A DNA stretch of 32,252 nucleotides, taken from Roseibium sp. Its GTDB lineage: Bacteria > Pseudomonadota > Alphaproteobacteria > Rhizobiales > Stappiaceae. The stretch spans positions 1 to 32,252 of the forward strand of contig NZ_JAILWL010000013.1 in NCBI RefSeq assembly GCF_025698965.1, given 5' to 3'. The position numbers and the translations under genes are program-made. The notes beneath the pieces were generated by a model, which was not told the origin of the DNA, made no database searches, and saw only the letters and a program-made list of their open reading frames with translations. Shown here piece by piece: positions 1 to 8,996 of this stretch. Numbering within the stretch: the first letter of the stretch is position 1; every line of letters begins with the position of its first letter.

Positions 1-1
1 C

Positions 2-289
2 CGGCCGGTGCCCTTCGGCCATATCGGTGACGGCAACATTCACTTCAACGTCAGCCAGCCGGTCGGTGCAGACAAGGAAGACTATCTCGCCAAATGGGAT
101 GAAATGAACGCAATCGTTCACGGTATCGTTCATGATTTCGGCGGCAGTATTTCAGCCGAACACGGCATCGGCCGTCTCAAGCGTGAGCTGCTCAAGGATG
201 TCAAATCCAGGATCGAACTGGACCTTATGCAGCGAATCAAAACTGCCTTTGATCCCAAGGATCTGCTTAATCCCGGGCGCATTCTCTGA
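2..289 (+). CDS. FAD-binding oxidase / FAD-linked oxidase (GlcD/D2HGDH-like), C-terminal fragment; 5' end outside window
   Basis: Open frame from window start; C-terminal motif PFGHIGDGNIHFN...GGSISAEHGIGRLKRELL...DPKDLLNPGRIL typical of FAD-linked oxidase C-terminal domains. Confidence 0.9.
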   Translation, partial: RPVPFGHIGDGNIHFNVSQPVGADKEDYLAKWDEMNAIVHGIVHDFGGSISAEHGIGRLKRELLKDVKSRIELDLMQRIKTAFDPKDLLNPGRIL

Positions 290-318
290 CACGGGCTTCA
301 GATTTGCACATTGAAAAG

Positions 319-351
319 CAGCCGCCAAATCAACCAGGCGGCTGTTTTTTT
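319..351 (+). terminator. Rho-independent terminator downstream of the FAD oxidase
   Basis: Perfect 8-bp stem CAGCCGCC...GGCGGCTG followed by TTTTTTT. Confidence 0.85.
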
Positions 352-761
352 GCGCGCCCGAACATGTATTGAAACCAAATTCCAATCAGTGCTTTTTTCG
401 AAGCTTTTTGCCGTTTTAAAACCGCAAAAAACCAAGGAAAGACAACTCTTTCGCGAGTTTTTCGAGTTCTCGCCGACAGTGCGCCACCGGTACCATTCAG
501 CGCAATGATACCCAGGCAAATTCCGTTGATTACAAGCAACGAAACGTCGTTCGTCTATCGGCTTATAAAAACAAGCCATTTGAAAACATGGTTAGCAAAA
601 GGTTAATCTTGTTGCACAGGCGTTAATAAGCCATCCGGTCAGGAGGTCTTGCGGAAAACTTCGAACCGGCAAAGCAGGCAGCGACACAGGCGGCAAGTCG
701 CAGCTGAATGATAGTGCACAGGAGGGAACGCGCTGATCGCGCATTCTCTCAAATGGAGGCC

Positions 762-2228
762 ATGATGGAGATTCAGAACCTGACCAGTTCGGATCAATGG
801 GAGCGTGTAAAAGAAGAGTTATGCAAGGAGTTGGGGGAAGATGCTTTCTCCAACTGGTTCGGAAGGGTTGAGCACGAAGAGACAGCCGGTGGTGCGGTCC
901 GCCTATCAGTGCCTACCGTGTTCCTGAAAAACTGGATCCAACGCAATTATACCGAACAACTCATCGGTCTTTGGAAACGTGAGCAGAAGGACATCGACCG
1001 TATTGAGGTTACGGTTCGCAGCGTCCTGCGCCCGCGGATGCCACAGCCGACGCAACCACCGCAACCTATCACGCCACGCCGCATACGCGGCCGCAAGCAG
1101 GCAGTCAACAGGTCGATCCATTTCGGACTCTCGCCCACAGCAGTGGACATTCCGTGCCTTGCCGACATCAGCGACGAGGCAGCCGTGGATTTTCTCAACG
1201 GTGCGGCGTTGAGCTCCAAAATGACATTCGACACCTTTTGTGACGGCAACTCGAACAACCATGCTTTCCGTGTTGTTCGTCAATTTGCGACAGGTCATGA
1301 ACACCGGTTGGAATCGCTGTACGTCCACGCGTCGGCCGGCATCGGGAAAACTCATCTGCTTCAGGCCGCCGCATCCGAAGCCCGCAGGTCCGGACGGCGC
1401 GCTGCCTACATGTCGGCCGAGTTCTTCATGTATCACTTGGTGCCGGCGTTGCGCACAGCAGCTTTTCCCCTGTTGCACCAGTCGCTGAAGTCAATCGACT
1501 TGCTACTGATTGACGACCTTCAGTTTCTCCACGGCAAACAAGGTCACGAAGAATTCTGCAAAACGCTGGATATGGTGATGGAGTGTCCTTCTCAAGTGAT
1601 CATCGCCGCGGATCGTCCACCTGAAGACCTCACGACGCTGCCTCAGCAGATACAGCAGCGCCTGCGGAGTTCACAGGTCGTCTCCATTCAAAAGGCTGAT
1701 TTTGCGCTCCGGCACGAAATCCTGAAGCAGGCCGTTTTGCGGGCGCGCCAACGATATGCCGACTTTGACGTACCTAACGACGTCGCCGACTATATCGCTC
1801 GCCATGTCACGTCCTCTATCCGGGATCTTGAAGGCGCTCTTAACCGCCTGTTCGCCCACAATCAGCTGACCAGACAACCCGTCACACCGGAATTTGCAAA
1901 GAAGACTCTGCGCGACCTGGTGCAGAATGAAGAGCCGCGCGCCGTCAAGGTTGAAGAGATTCAGCAGATCGTGTGCAAGCACTTCAGCGTATCCAAGGCG
2001 GACCTCTTGTCGTCCTGCCGGGCGCGCACGCTTGTCCGGCCGCGCCAGATAGCAATGTATATCGCAAAGGCGGTGACCGGTCGGTCGCTGCCGGAGATCG
2101 GCCGTCGCTTTGGCAACCGGGACCACACAACTGTTCTGCATGCCATTCGCAAGATCGAAGCCCTGCTGACACGGGACGCGGACCTTGCCCAGGAAATCGA
2201 TCTGCTCAAGCGGCTGGTTCATTCCTGA
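762..2228 (+). CDS. dnaA: Chromosomal replication initiator protein DnaA
   Basis: Domain I WERVKEELCKELGEDAFSNWF; Walker A ASAGIGKTHLLQA; Walker B LLLIDDLQF; C-terminal RPRQIAMYIAKAVTGRSLPEIGRRFGNRDHTTVLHAIRKIE. Exact start uncertain (ATG at 753, 762 or 765). Confidence 0.93.
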   Translation: MMEIQNLTSSDQWERVKEELCKELGEDAFSNWFGRVEHEETAGGAVRLSVPTVFLKNWIQRNYTEQLIGLWKREQKDIDRIEVTVRSVLRPRMPQPTQPPQPITPRRIRGRKQAVNRSIHFGLSPTAVDIPCLADISDEAAVDFLNGAALSSKMTFDTFCDGNSNNHAFRVVRQFATGHEHRLESLYVHASAGIGKTHLLQAAASEARRSGRRAAYMSAEFFMYHLVPALRTAAFPLLHQSLKSIDLLLIDDLQFLHGKQGHEEFCKTLDMVMECPSQVIIAADRPPEDLTTLPQQIQQRLRSSQVVSIQKADFALRHEILKQAVLRARQRYADFDVPNDVADYIARHVTSSIRDLEGALNRLFAHNQLTRQPVTPEFAKKTLRDLVQNEEPRAVKVEEIQQIVCKHFSVSKADLLSSCRARTLVRPRQIAMYIAKAVTGRSLPEIGRRFGNRDHTTVLHAIRKIEALLTRDADLAQEIDLLKRLVHS

Positions 2229-2477
2229 AGCACTTTCGACCAAAACTGTTGCATCTGGCCGGCGCCAGCCGCTTATTCGTGTGCGTTGACAAGAAGATCC
2301 CATCCACCTATTTCTGATTCCGGTTCGCGGGAGCCGGCCGTCCGCAGGCATGAGCCAAGGTGAATTCCCGTACGCAAGATATTTCTTGCGATTCTGATCT
2401 ACCTTCACAAGCAAGTGCAGGCAGATGGCAATGCGGACCCCATTCATAATCGCCTGCCTTTCTTGAAAGGTAAATCC

Positions 2478-2918
2478 ATGACGCTACCAAGCGTTTCCGA
2501 CCTCAAGGCGCAGGCCCGACGATTGCGGACCGCGCTGGCAAGCAACGGACAGACCGTTTCCCATAGTCAGGCGCTTGAACTTCTGTCGGCGCAATACGGA
2601 TACCGCGACTGGAACACAGTCTGTGCTGCAGCCGTTTCCGAAACAAGGCAGCCCTTCGCAATCGGTGACAGGGTTACCGGGACCTACATGCGGCAGCCAT
2701 TTTCCGGCGAAGTCAGAGGTCTTTCCAAGCTTGCACAAAGCGGCCATTTCCGCGTGACATTGCAATTCGACCAACCGGTCGATGTGGTGAGTTTCGACAG
2801 CTTTTCCGCGCATCGCAGTCGGGTGACCTCGGTCATTCGTCGTGACGGCGTTTCTGTCAGCAAGACTTCAGACGGAGAACCGCATCTGAACTTGAAGCTC
2901 CCTAGACCGGAGCAGTGA
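2478..2918 (+). CDS. Glyoxalase superfamily (N-terminal domain)-like protein
   Basis: N-terminal motif SDLKAQARRLRTALASNGQTVSHSQALELLSAQYGYRDWNTVCAAA matches a domain recalled from proteins annotated 'glyoxalase superfamily protein'. Confidence 0.65.
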   Translation: MTLPSVSDLKAQARRLRTALASNGQTVSHSQALELLSAQYGYRDWNTVCAAAVSETRQPFAIGDRVTGTYMRQPFSGEVRGLSKLAQSGHFRVTLQFDQPVDVVSFDSFSAHRSRVTSVIRRDGVSVSKTSDGEPHLNLKLPRPEQ

Positions 2919-2939
2919 GCGCAATAAAAGGAATGTATG

Positions 2940-3047
2940 CTAGGCCGTGTGGACGAATTGGTTTCGGGCGCGGCGCGTGTTGCATTTGAGTTGCGAGCAG
3001 GAGGGATGCGAAGCCCGTATTGATGTACGGCGAGCCTTCCGACGCCC
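2940..3047 (+). repeat. Interspersed structured repeat, copy A
   Basis: ctaggccgtgtggacgaattggtttcgggcgcggcgcgtgttgcatttgagttgcgagcaggaggga... aligns to the reverse complement of 15050-15154; contains nested inverted repeats. Confidence 0.75.
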
Positions 3048-3175
3048 TCAAGACTCAAATGCGCCGCGTTCTATAGGCCGCGATTGCGCTGAAAACGGTG
3101 ATGAGTTGTGAGGAAAAGTGCAAAATGTGGACCTTGCCCGATTGAACGCTGTTGCGCAGCAGCAGATCGCCGTTT

Positions 3176-4036
3176 TCAGCGCAACTGAGCCATCACAAGA
3201 TGACCAGGAACCGGGTCTCCAGCTTCCAGCCTGACCGTTATCGGGTCCATCGTCAGAATATCAAATCCGGCGGCATCCAATGCCGAACGAATATACGATT
3301 CTGCTTGGGCGAAACGATTGTTCGGGCCGACCATGTAGTCTTTGCCCTGAAAAACAGACTTGCCGAGTGTTTCAGTTGAAAAAGCCAGATAACCTCTTGC
3401 GTTGAGACGACCGACTGCACCCGCCAGAAAAGGCTCGACCGCTCCGAGATACGGAAAGACATCGGTGGCTGCAATCAGATCCCAATTGGGGCGCGAACCG
3501 TCCTCTTCCTCAAAATCCTGTAGGAACTCCACCGCTTCGCCGACATAAAGGTCCTCATAGACTTCCCGGTCATAGGCAAGTTCCACAATACGCTCGGACA
3601 AGTCGACACCGGTTCGATGTGTGGTGCAATCCGCCAGTGCCATACCGGTGAGCCCGGTACCACACCCGAGATCGAGCACACGAAAAAATGGCCCGATTTC
3701 TAGGCGCTGGATCATGTCCCTCAACAAAAGCGGGACGCAATAGCCAAGTTCATCGACCAGAATTTCATCAAAGACATCGGCGTGCTGGTCGAACAAGGTG
3801 GAGACGTAAGCATCCGGCATTTTTTCAGGGGCGTTTTCAGCACCGATGGCCGCCAGACGAATGCTGACACCGCCCGAGTCCAATGGATCCAGAACCAACG
3901 CTTCACGAAAAGCCTGCTCGGCGCCTTTAAAATCTCCGGCTTTCTGCAGCTCAAGTCCACGGTTATAAGCTTCCGCCAAAGCTTCGTTTTCTGGCGTATC
4001 TTCAACATCGGGTGAGTGGTTATCGTGTTCGCTCAT
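3176..4036 (-). CDS. TPR-containing class I SAM-dependent methyltransferase
   Basis: TPR-like AEAYNRGLELQKAGDFKGAEQAFREALVLDP followed by FRVLDLGCGTGLTGMAL (SAM motif I). Confidence 0.85.
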   Translation of the reverse strand: MSEHDNHSPDVEDTPENEALAEAYNRGLELQKAGDFKGAEQAFREALVLDPLDSGGVSIRLAAIGAENAPEKMPDAYVSTLFDQHADVFDEILVDELGYCVPLLLRDMIQRLEIGPFFRVLDLGCGTGLTGMALADCTTHRTGVDLSERIVELAYDREVYEDLYVGEAVEFLQDFEEEDGSRPNWDLIAATDVFPYLGAVEPFLAGAVGRLNARGYLAFSTETLGKSVFQGKDYMVGPNNRFAQAESYIRSALDAAGFDILTMDPITVRLEAGDPVPGHLVMAQLR

Positions 4037-4124
4037 GTCATAATCCTGGCCGAGATCCCTCCCCCTACAGCGATGCTGCCGCAAATGCACGGTAAATCTG
4101 AAAGACGCCGGGCCGGCCAACAGG

Positions 4125-4880
4125 TCAGAACAGATCGAGTTGACTGTCATCTTTGGTCTTTGGCTCAGCGGCCTCGCGTTTGACACCCGGTCGCGGCGAT
4201 ATTGTCATTTCATCCACGCTGATTGACCTTTGAACATCCTCATCATCATTGACGACCTTGTTCACCCTGCTGGAAATCGGGGATGCCACGAGAAAGTCAT
4301 CTTCAACCGGTTGAAGCATCTTCTTGGCTTCACGCGTATCCACATTGGCAGTGTCCAGCCATGCTTCAAACGAATCCGGCTTCAAGATCACCGGCATCCG
4401 GTGATGGATTTCAGACATCATGCGGTTCGACTGGATCGTGAGAATAGCCCCGCTATCCATATCGCCACCATCGGGATCCGACCAGGTGTCCCACAGACCG
4501 CCAAAGGCCATGATGTTCCCGTCGGCCGGGCGTATCCAGAATGGTTGCTTTCCTTCGGAGGTTCGACGCCATTCGTAAAATCCGGATGCCGGTATCAGGC
4601 AACGGTGATGGCGCATGGCTGCACGAAATGACGGCTTTTCGGCTGCCGTCTCCGCCCGCGCGTTGATCAATAGCGTGAAGCTTGCTGGGTCCTTGACCCA
4701 GGACGGTATCAGCCCCCAACGGACAAGATGAAAACGACGCTTGCCATATTCGTATCGAACCGTCGCAATCGGTTGCGTCGGTGCAATGTTGTATCGAGGT
4801 GGAAAATTAGGTTGGTCCAGATAGGCAAAGAAATCCCGAACCGCATCGGGTGGTGTTGTGAGAGCAAGGCGACCACACAT
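4125..4880 (-). CDS. SOS response-associated peptidase (SRAP; HMCES/YedK family)
   Basis: MCGRLALTTPP start (catalytic Cys2), YNIAPTQP, RWGLIPSW, INARAETAAEKPSFRAA, CLIPASGFYEW. Confidence 0.95.
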   Translation of the reverse strand: MCGRLALTTPPDAVRDFFAYLDQPNFPPRYNIAPTQPIATVRYEYGKRRFHLVRWGLIPSWVKDPASFTLLINARAETAAEKPSFRAAMRHHRCLIPASGFYEWRRTSEGKQPFWIRPADGNIMAFGGLWDTWSDPDGGDMDSGAILTIQSNRMMSEIHHRMPVILKPDSFEAWLDTANVDTREAKKMLQPVEDDFLVASPISSRVNKVVNDDEDVQRSISVDEMTISPRPGVKREAAEPKTKDDSQLDLF

Positions 4881-5002
4881 TACTTCAACTCCGTTTCGGA
4901 TCTCGACTGCCAACACGCGGTACGCAACAAGTGCCCCCAAGTTAGGCAATTGGAAACAAAAAAGAAGTAGCTTAGCACTCAAGCGAATAACAGGGGGCCG
5001 AT

Positions 5003-5515
5003 ATGGAATGTGTGAATCCAGTTCTGGGTGCCGGAGATCTGGCAGCTGAAAGGCTGGAGCAGGCCAATATCAATGCCCAGACCGGACTTGCGACCGATTA
5101 CCTGAATCATTTCAATGAAGTAATGATGCTTCTCGAGATGCTTCCGGACATGCCTGACTGCGCAGAAGACGTTCTGGAGTGGGGACCGCTCGATTACGAG
5201 GGGCACTTTGAGAACTCGACTTTCAAGGACAAGCAACTCGCCATTCTCGCCTATTTCGCTGCACCATCACACCTGCGTGAACACCTGGAAACCCAGGTTG
5301 CCGAAATCAACGCACTTGTTGGCCAGATACAGGATCAGTTGCGCGCCGCTACCGACCCGGCCATGATCGCCGCGGAAATTGCGGATAAGGCGACGCATGA
5401 GATCAAGCCGCTGATTGCTGCTGCCGGTGCCGTAATTCACGGCCATGTTGAGCCGGAAGCAACCCAGCATGAAGGTGATGGTGCACAGGCGGAAATCGAC
5501 GCTCTGTTCGCTTAG
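5003..5515 (+). CDS. Conserved hypothetical protein
   Basis: 171-codon ORF, alphaproteobacterial codon usage, directly upstream of the NUDIX gene. Confidence 0.7.
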   Translation: MECVNPVLGAGDLAAERLEQANINAQTGLATDYLNHFNEVMMLLEMLPDMPDCAEDVLEWGPLDYEGHFENSTFKDKQLAILAYFAAPSHLREHLETQVAEINALVGQIQDQLRAATDPAMIAAEIADKATHEIKPLIAAAGAVIHGHVEPEATQHEGDGAQAEIDALFA

Positions 5516-5543
5516 AACTCCATCTTTTGTCAGGTGGCTGCTG

Positions 5544-5966
5544 ATGTCGCGATTTTATCCAACAGTCCCTCGTGCCAGCGTAAGTGTCCTGTGCCATAAG
5601 GACGGACGCGCGCTGATGGTCAAGCGCGGCAGAGCTCCTTTCAAGGATCATTGGAGTTTGCCGGGCGGCGTGATCGAAATTGGCGAGACCCTGATCGAGG
5701 CCGCTGAGCGAGAACTCTTCGAAGAAACCGGCATAACGGCTACGCTCGGTGCTCCGGTCGAGATTTTCGATTCCATTCAGCGCGATGAAAACGGCAAGGT
5801 TGTCACACATTTCATCCTGACTGTTTTCACCGGGACGCACTCCTCGGGTGTGGCACAGGCCGGTGACGATGCTGCAGAAATCGAGTGGGTTCACCCGGAC
5901 GAGCTCGACAAACTGCTGACGACACCCGGGACGCCTGCACGCATCCGCCGCCACATGCCGAAATAG
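5544..5966 (+). CDS. NUDIX hydrolase
   Basis: Nudix box GGVIEIGETLIEAAERELFEETGI. Confidence 0.93.
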   Translation: MSRFYPTVPRASVSVLCHKDGRALMVKRGRAPFKDHWSLPGGVIEIGETLIEAAERELFEETGITATLGAPVEIFDSIQRDENGKVVTHFILTVFTGTHSSGVAQAGDDAAEIEWVHPDELDKLLTTPGTPARIRRHMPK

Positions 5967-6069
5967 TTCATAGGCAAACCGGTTCACACAGGTTTGCAGT
6001 AGTTTGATTCCCAATCCAACTGAATGTGGAGGACGATGCCTCGGTTCCTGACTGGATGGGAAGCAGGCC

Positions 6070-7098
6070 ATGCGCAAATCACACTCAGCCTTACCGACAG
6101 TGTTTCACTGTCTCGCGATTTTTGTTCTTGTGGTATTGGTGCCCACACCTCCAGCGGTCGCCGATCCTGAGCAATGGAAACGCGGAGGCTTCACAACCGA
6201 TTTCTCCAAGACCACGGTCAGCCTGGATTCGATTTTTTCAGGTGGCCCGCCGAAAGACGGCATTCCCTCCATTGATGATCCTGGATTCGAAACCGCCGAA
6301 AGCGTGTCCTGGCTGGAGGACCGTGAACCTGTGATCCGGCTGGAACTGGATGGCGTCGTCAAGGCTTACCCTTTGCAGATCCTGATCTGGCACGAGATCG
6401 TCAACGACACCATCGGCCAAGTTCCTGTCTCTGTCACCTATTGCCCCTTGTGCAATTCTTCCATCGTGTTCGACCGCCGGCTTGACGGAGACATTCTCGA
6501 TTTCGGCACGACAGGTCTTCTGAGAAATTCCGATCTTGTGATGTATGACCGTCAAAGCGAGAGCTGGTGGCAACAATTCACCGGTAAGGGAATTGTCGGA
6601 ATCCATGCGGGGCGTGATCTGAAAATGATCCCGTCCACAGTTGTCGCATTCGGTGACTTCAAGAAGAACTCTCCCAATGCAGACGTGCTCGCCCGCCCGG
6701 ATCCGCCCCGCCGCAACTACGGTTCCAATCCATATGCGGGATATGACAGCCGGACGGCGCCCTACCCGCTTTTTCAAGGCGAGCTGCCGGAGGACATCAA
6801 CCCCATGGCAAGAGTTGTTGTCGTGCGGGACGACGACCAAACCTTTGCGGTGACCCTGGAGCATGTTCGCCGTGAAAACTCTGTTCCGCTCTCCGACAAT
6901 GTCCAACTGCGCTGGACCGGTGAACAGGCGTCAATACTGGATAAACGCGAAACCCGGAAAGGACGGATCATCGGCTCGGTTGAAGCAATCAGGACCGGTG
7001 AAGGAGATGAAAGGCCTCTTGTCCACGATGTCACTTTCGCCTTTGTGGTTCATGCATTTCATCCAGAGCTTCCAATTCTTGGGATCAAGACACCATAG
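6070..7098 (+). CDS. DUF3179 domain-containing exported protein
   Basis: Signal peptide plus VIRLELDGVVKAYPLQILIWHEIVNDTIGQVPVSVTYCPLCNSSIVFDRR, characteristic of DUF3179. Confidence 0.93.
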   Translation: MRKSHSALPTVFHCLAIFVLVVLVPTPPAVADPEQWKRGGFTTDFSKTTVSLDSIFSGGPPKDGIPSIDDPGFETAESVSWLEDREPVIRLELDGVVKAYPLQILIWHEIVNDTIGQVPVSVTYCPLCNSSIVFDRRLDGDILDFGTTGLLRNSDLVMYDRQSESWWQQFTGKGIVGIHAGRDLKMIPSTVVAFGDFKKNSPNADVLARPDPPRRNYGSNPYAGYDSRTAPYPLFQGELPEDINPMARVVVVRDDDQTFAVTLEHVRRENSVPLSDNVQLRWTGEQASILDKRETRKGRIIGSVEAIRTGEGDERPLVHDVTFAFVVHAFHPELPILGIKTP

Positions 7099-7136
7099 CG
7101 CTTGCGACGCGCTCGGCGAATGCGCATGATCCGCTC

Positions 7137-7547
7137 ATGAAACTGAAGTGCATGCAATCTGTCGTTTATCCGGCCACGTTACTCGCCGCTATTTTTCTTG
7201 GCTGGCCGGGACGGGTTGTATCCGCACAGGAGGTTGGCATTGAAGCGCCACCTTACGAACAGCAGCTGATGCGCCTTTCTGAAATATTCGGTGCCCTTCA
7301 TTTCCTGCGTCCGTTATGCAACGAAATCGACAGTCCCAGCTGGCGCGACCAAATGGAAGATTTTCTGGACGCTGAAACCATCGATGAAAACCGCCGACGT
7401 CGCTTCATTGAACGATTTAACCAAGGTTATCGTGGTTTCTCAGTTGCTTACAGGGAGTGTACTGACGCTGCCCGTATCGCTATGGGACAGTATCTCACTG
7501 AAGGTGAGACCATTATCAGCGACGTTACCAGCCGATATGGCCGTTAG
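7137..7547 (+). CDS. TIGR02301 family protein (exported)
   Basis: Signal peptide and YEQQLMRLSEIFGALHFLRPLC...FNQGYRGFSVAYRECTDAAR. Confidence 0.8.
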   Translation: MKLKCMQSVVYPATLLAAIFLGWPGRVVSAQEVGIEAPPYEQQLMRLSEIFGALHFLRPLCNEIDSPSWRDQMEDFLDAETIDENRRRRFIERFNQGYRGFSVAYRECTDAARIAMGQYLTEGETIISDVTSRYGR

Positions 7548-7737
7548 TTTCGGCAAAATTCTTCAAATTGTTACGAGTTGGTTAACCTTTTGAATCAAAT
7601 TTGTGGGTGGCCGTTAAGTTTGCGTTCACGGTTACTTATCAGCGCGGTTTACCGTGCTAGGATCAAGTCATGAGATTCGGGGCAGGAACACGTTGGGGTT
7701 GTTTCCAAGTGTTCGGGAAGGACCGGTAAGGGAACGA

Positions 7738-8010
7738 ATGATTAACGACGATTACGCTGAAGCGGCAATGGAAGCTGAATTTGCCGAAGACGAAGATATC
7801 AGACGTGCCGCTCTCGGCTTCATCTCAGACGCATGGGCTGAGGCGATAGCCAACGGTGTCGATGCTGATGCAGTGGCACACGCTGCAATGTTCACCGCGC
7901 TAGCCGATCTGGTGGCAGCCTATGGTGAAGATGCTGTTGCGAAGCTGGCCGAAGGCCTGCCAAACCGCATTTTGCAGGGTGATTACACGGTGAACCGCGT
8001 TCTTCAGTAA
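7738..8010 (+). CDS. Conserved hypothetical protein
   Basis: MINDDYAEAAMEAEFAEDEDIRRAALGFISDAWAEAIANGVDADAVAHAAMFTALADLV; ribosome-binding-like gggaacga upstream. Confidence 0.65.
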   Translation: MINDDYAEAAMEAEFAEDEDIRRAALGFISDAWAEAIANGVDADAVAHAAMFTALADLVAAYGEDAVAKLAEGLPNRILQGDYTVNRVLQ

Positions 8011-8032
8011 TACGCGCGGCCTCATATGACAA

Positions 8033-8055
8033 AAAGGCCGGCTCGTCCGGCCTTT
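8033..8055. terminator. Bidirectional rho-independent terminator between convergent genes
   Basis: AAAGGCCGG-ctcgt-CCGGCCTTT with flanking A/T tract, between CDS 7738-8010 (+) and 8171-8806 (-). Confidence 0.8.
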
Positions 8056-8170
8056 GTGATTCATTGCCTGATGATATCTTGTGACCGGTGATCGCACGAT
8101 CTGACCGGTCCCGACCGTACACTTCCCTCAATAATTGTTGCAAACCATATCCGGCTGTCCGCAGGAACCG

Positions 8171-8806
8171 TCAAACCTTGTCCAGTGCCAGCTTCAGATA
8201 GATCAACGCCCCGAAGGCAACCAGTATGAAACCGGCAATGTGGTTTGCTCTGTCCAGCCACTGATCGTCAATCCGCGATCTGAAATGCGAAACCGTTGCT
8301 GATATCAAGATCCACCATGACGTTGCCCCGGCAGCCACACCTACGATCATGACCAGCGCACCTGCGTGATCTCCATGCGGTGGGCGAAACTCGCCAAGCG
8401 CACCAAAAATAGCGATGAAAGCCAGAATTGCGCCTGGGTTGGTGATCGCCATGAAAAAGGCCGCAGTTGCATCACCGATAAACCGGTATTCGGTGCCGTT
8501 GCCGTTCTTTTCCAGATGCGGATGGGTGTTCCAGATTTTTATGCCGAATATGATCAGCAACGCGCCACCGACGATCTCGATAAGGCTGAACTGGTCCTGG
8601 ATGAATGTTGTTATGGCGGAAACGCCGAAAATTGCGGCCGTTGCATAAATCGTATCTGCCAGAACCGCGCCAAGTCCAACAAAGACGCCGTGGCGAAAAC
8701 CGCCGCGGACAGCATGCTGGATAGCCATGACATTCACCGGCCCGACTGGTGCTGTTGTGAGGATCCCGACAAAATAGCCGATCAACACATATTCCAAAAA
8801 AGTCAC
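8171..8806 (-). CDS. LysE family translocator
   Basis: GILTTAPVGPVNVMAIQHAVRGGFRHGVFVGLGAVLADTIYA...AITNPGAILAFIAIF typical of LysE/RhtB transporters. Confidence 0.9.
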   Translation of the reverse strand: MTFLEYVLIGYFVGILTTAPVGPVNVMAIQHAVRGGFRHGVFVGLGAVLADTIYATAAIFGVSAITTFIQDQFSLIEIVGGALLIIFGIKIWNTHPHLEKNGNGTEYRFIGDATAAFFMAITNPGAILAFIAIFGALGEFRPPHGDHAGALVMIVGVAAGATSWWILISATVSHFRSRIDDQWLDRANHIAGFILVAFGALIYLKLALDKV

Positions 8807-8996
8807 AGCCGGTCCTTCTCTGTAGACCCTCAGAATCGTTTATTGCCCAATGCGATACTCGATAGCGGGCCGGTCACTTTGTGACAAGAATGAGATTTTC
8901 CCCTCGTCCCTGTTTCCAGCATCGCACGAATTGTTTAAGGAAAGGCGCAAGGGGCAAGCCCCTGGGGCAGTCGGGCAGAACCAGAAGGAATTCGCC

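Noticed and set aside
2373-2390. CGCAAGA-tatt-TCTTGCG hairpin after dnaA
   Set aside because: Short stem, no T-tract, no supporting context; not reported as a feature.
4881-5002. LexA (SOS) box upstream of the SRAP gene
   Set aside because: No GTTC-N7-GTTC/GAAC-N7-GAAC match visible in this interval.
5974-5997. GCAAACC...GGTTTGC stem after the NUDIX gene
   Set aside because: 7-bp stem without a T-tract; too weak to call a terminator or element.
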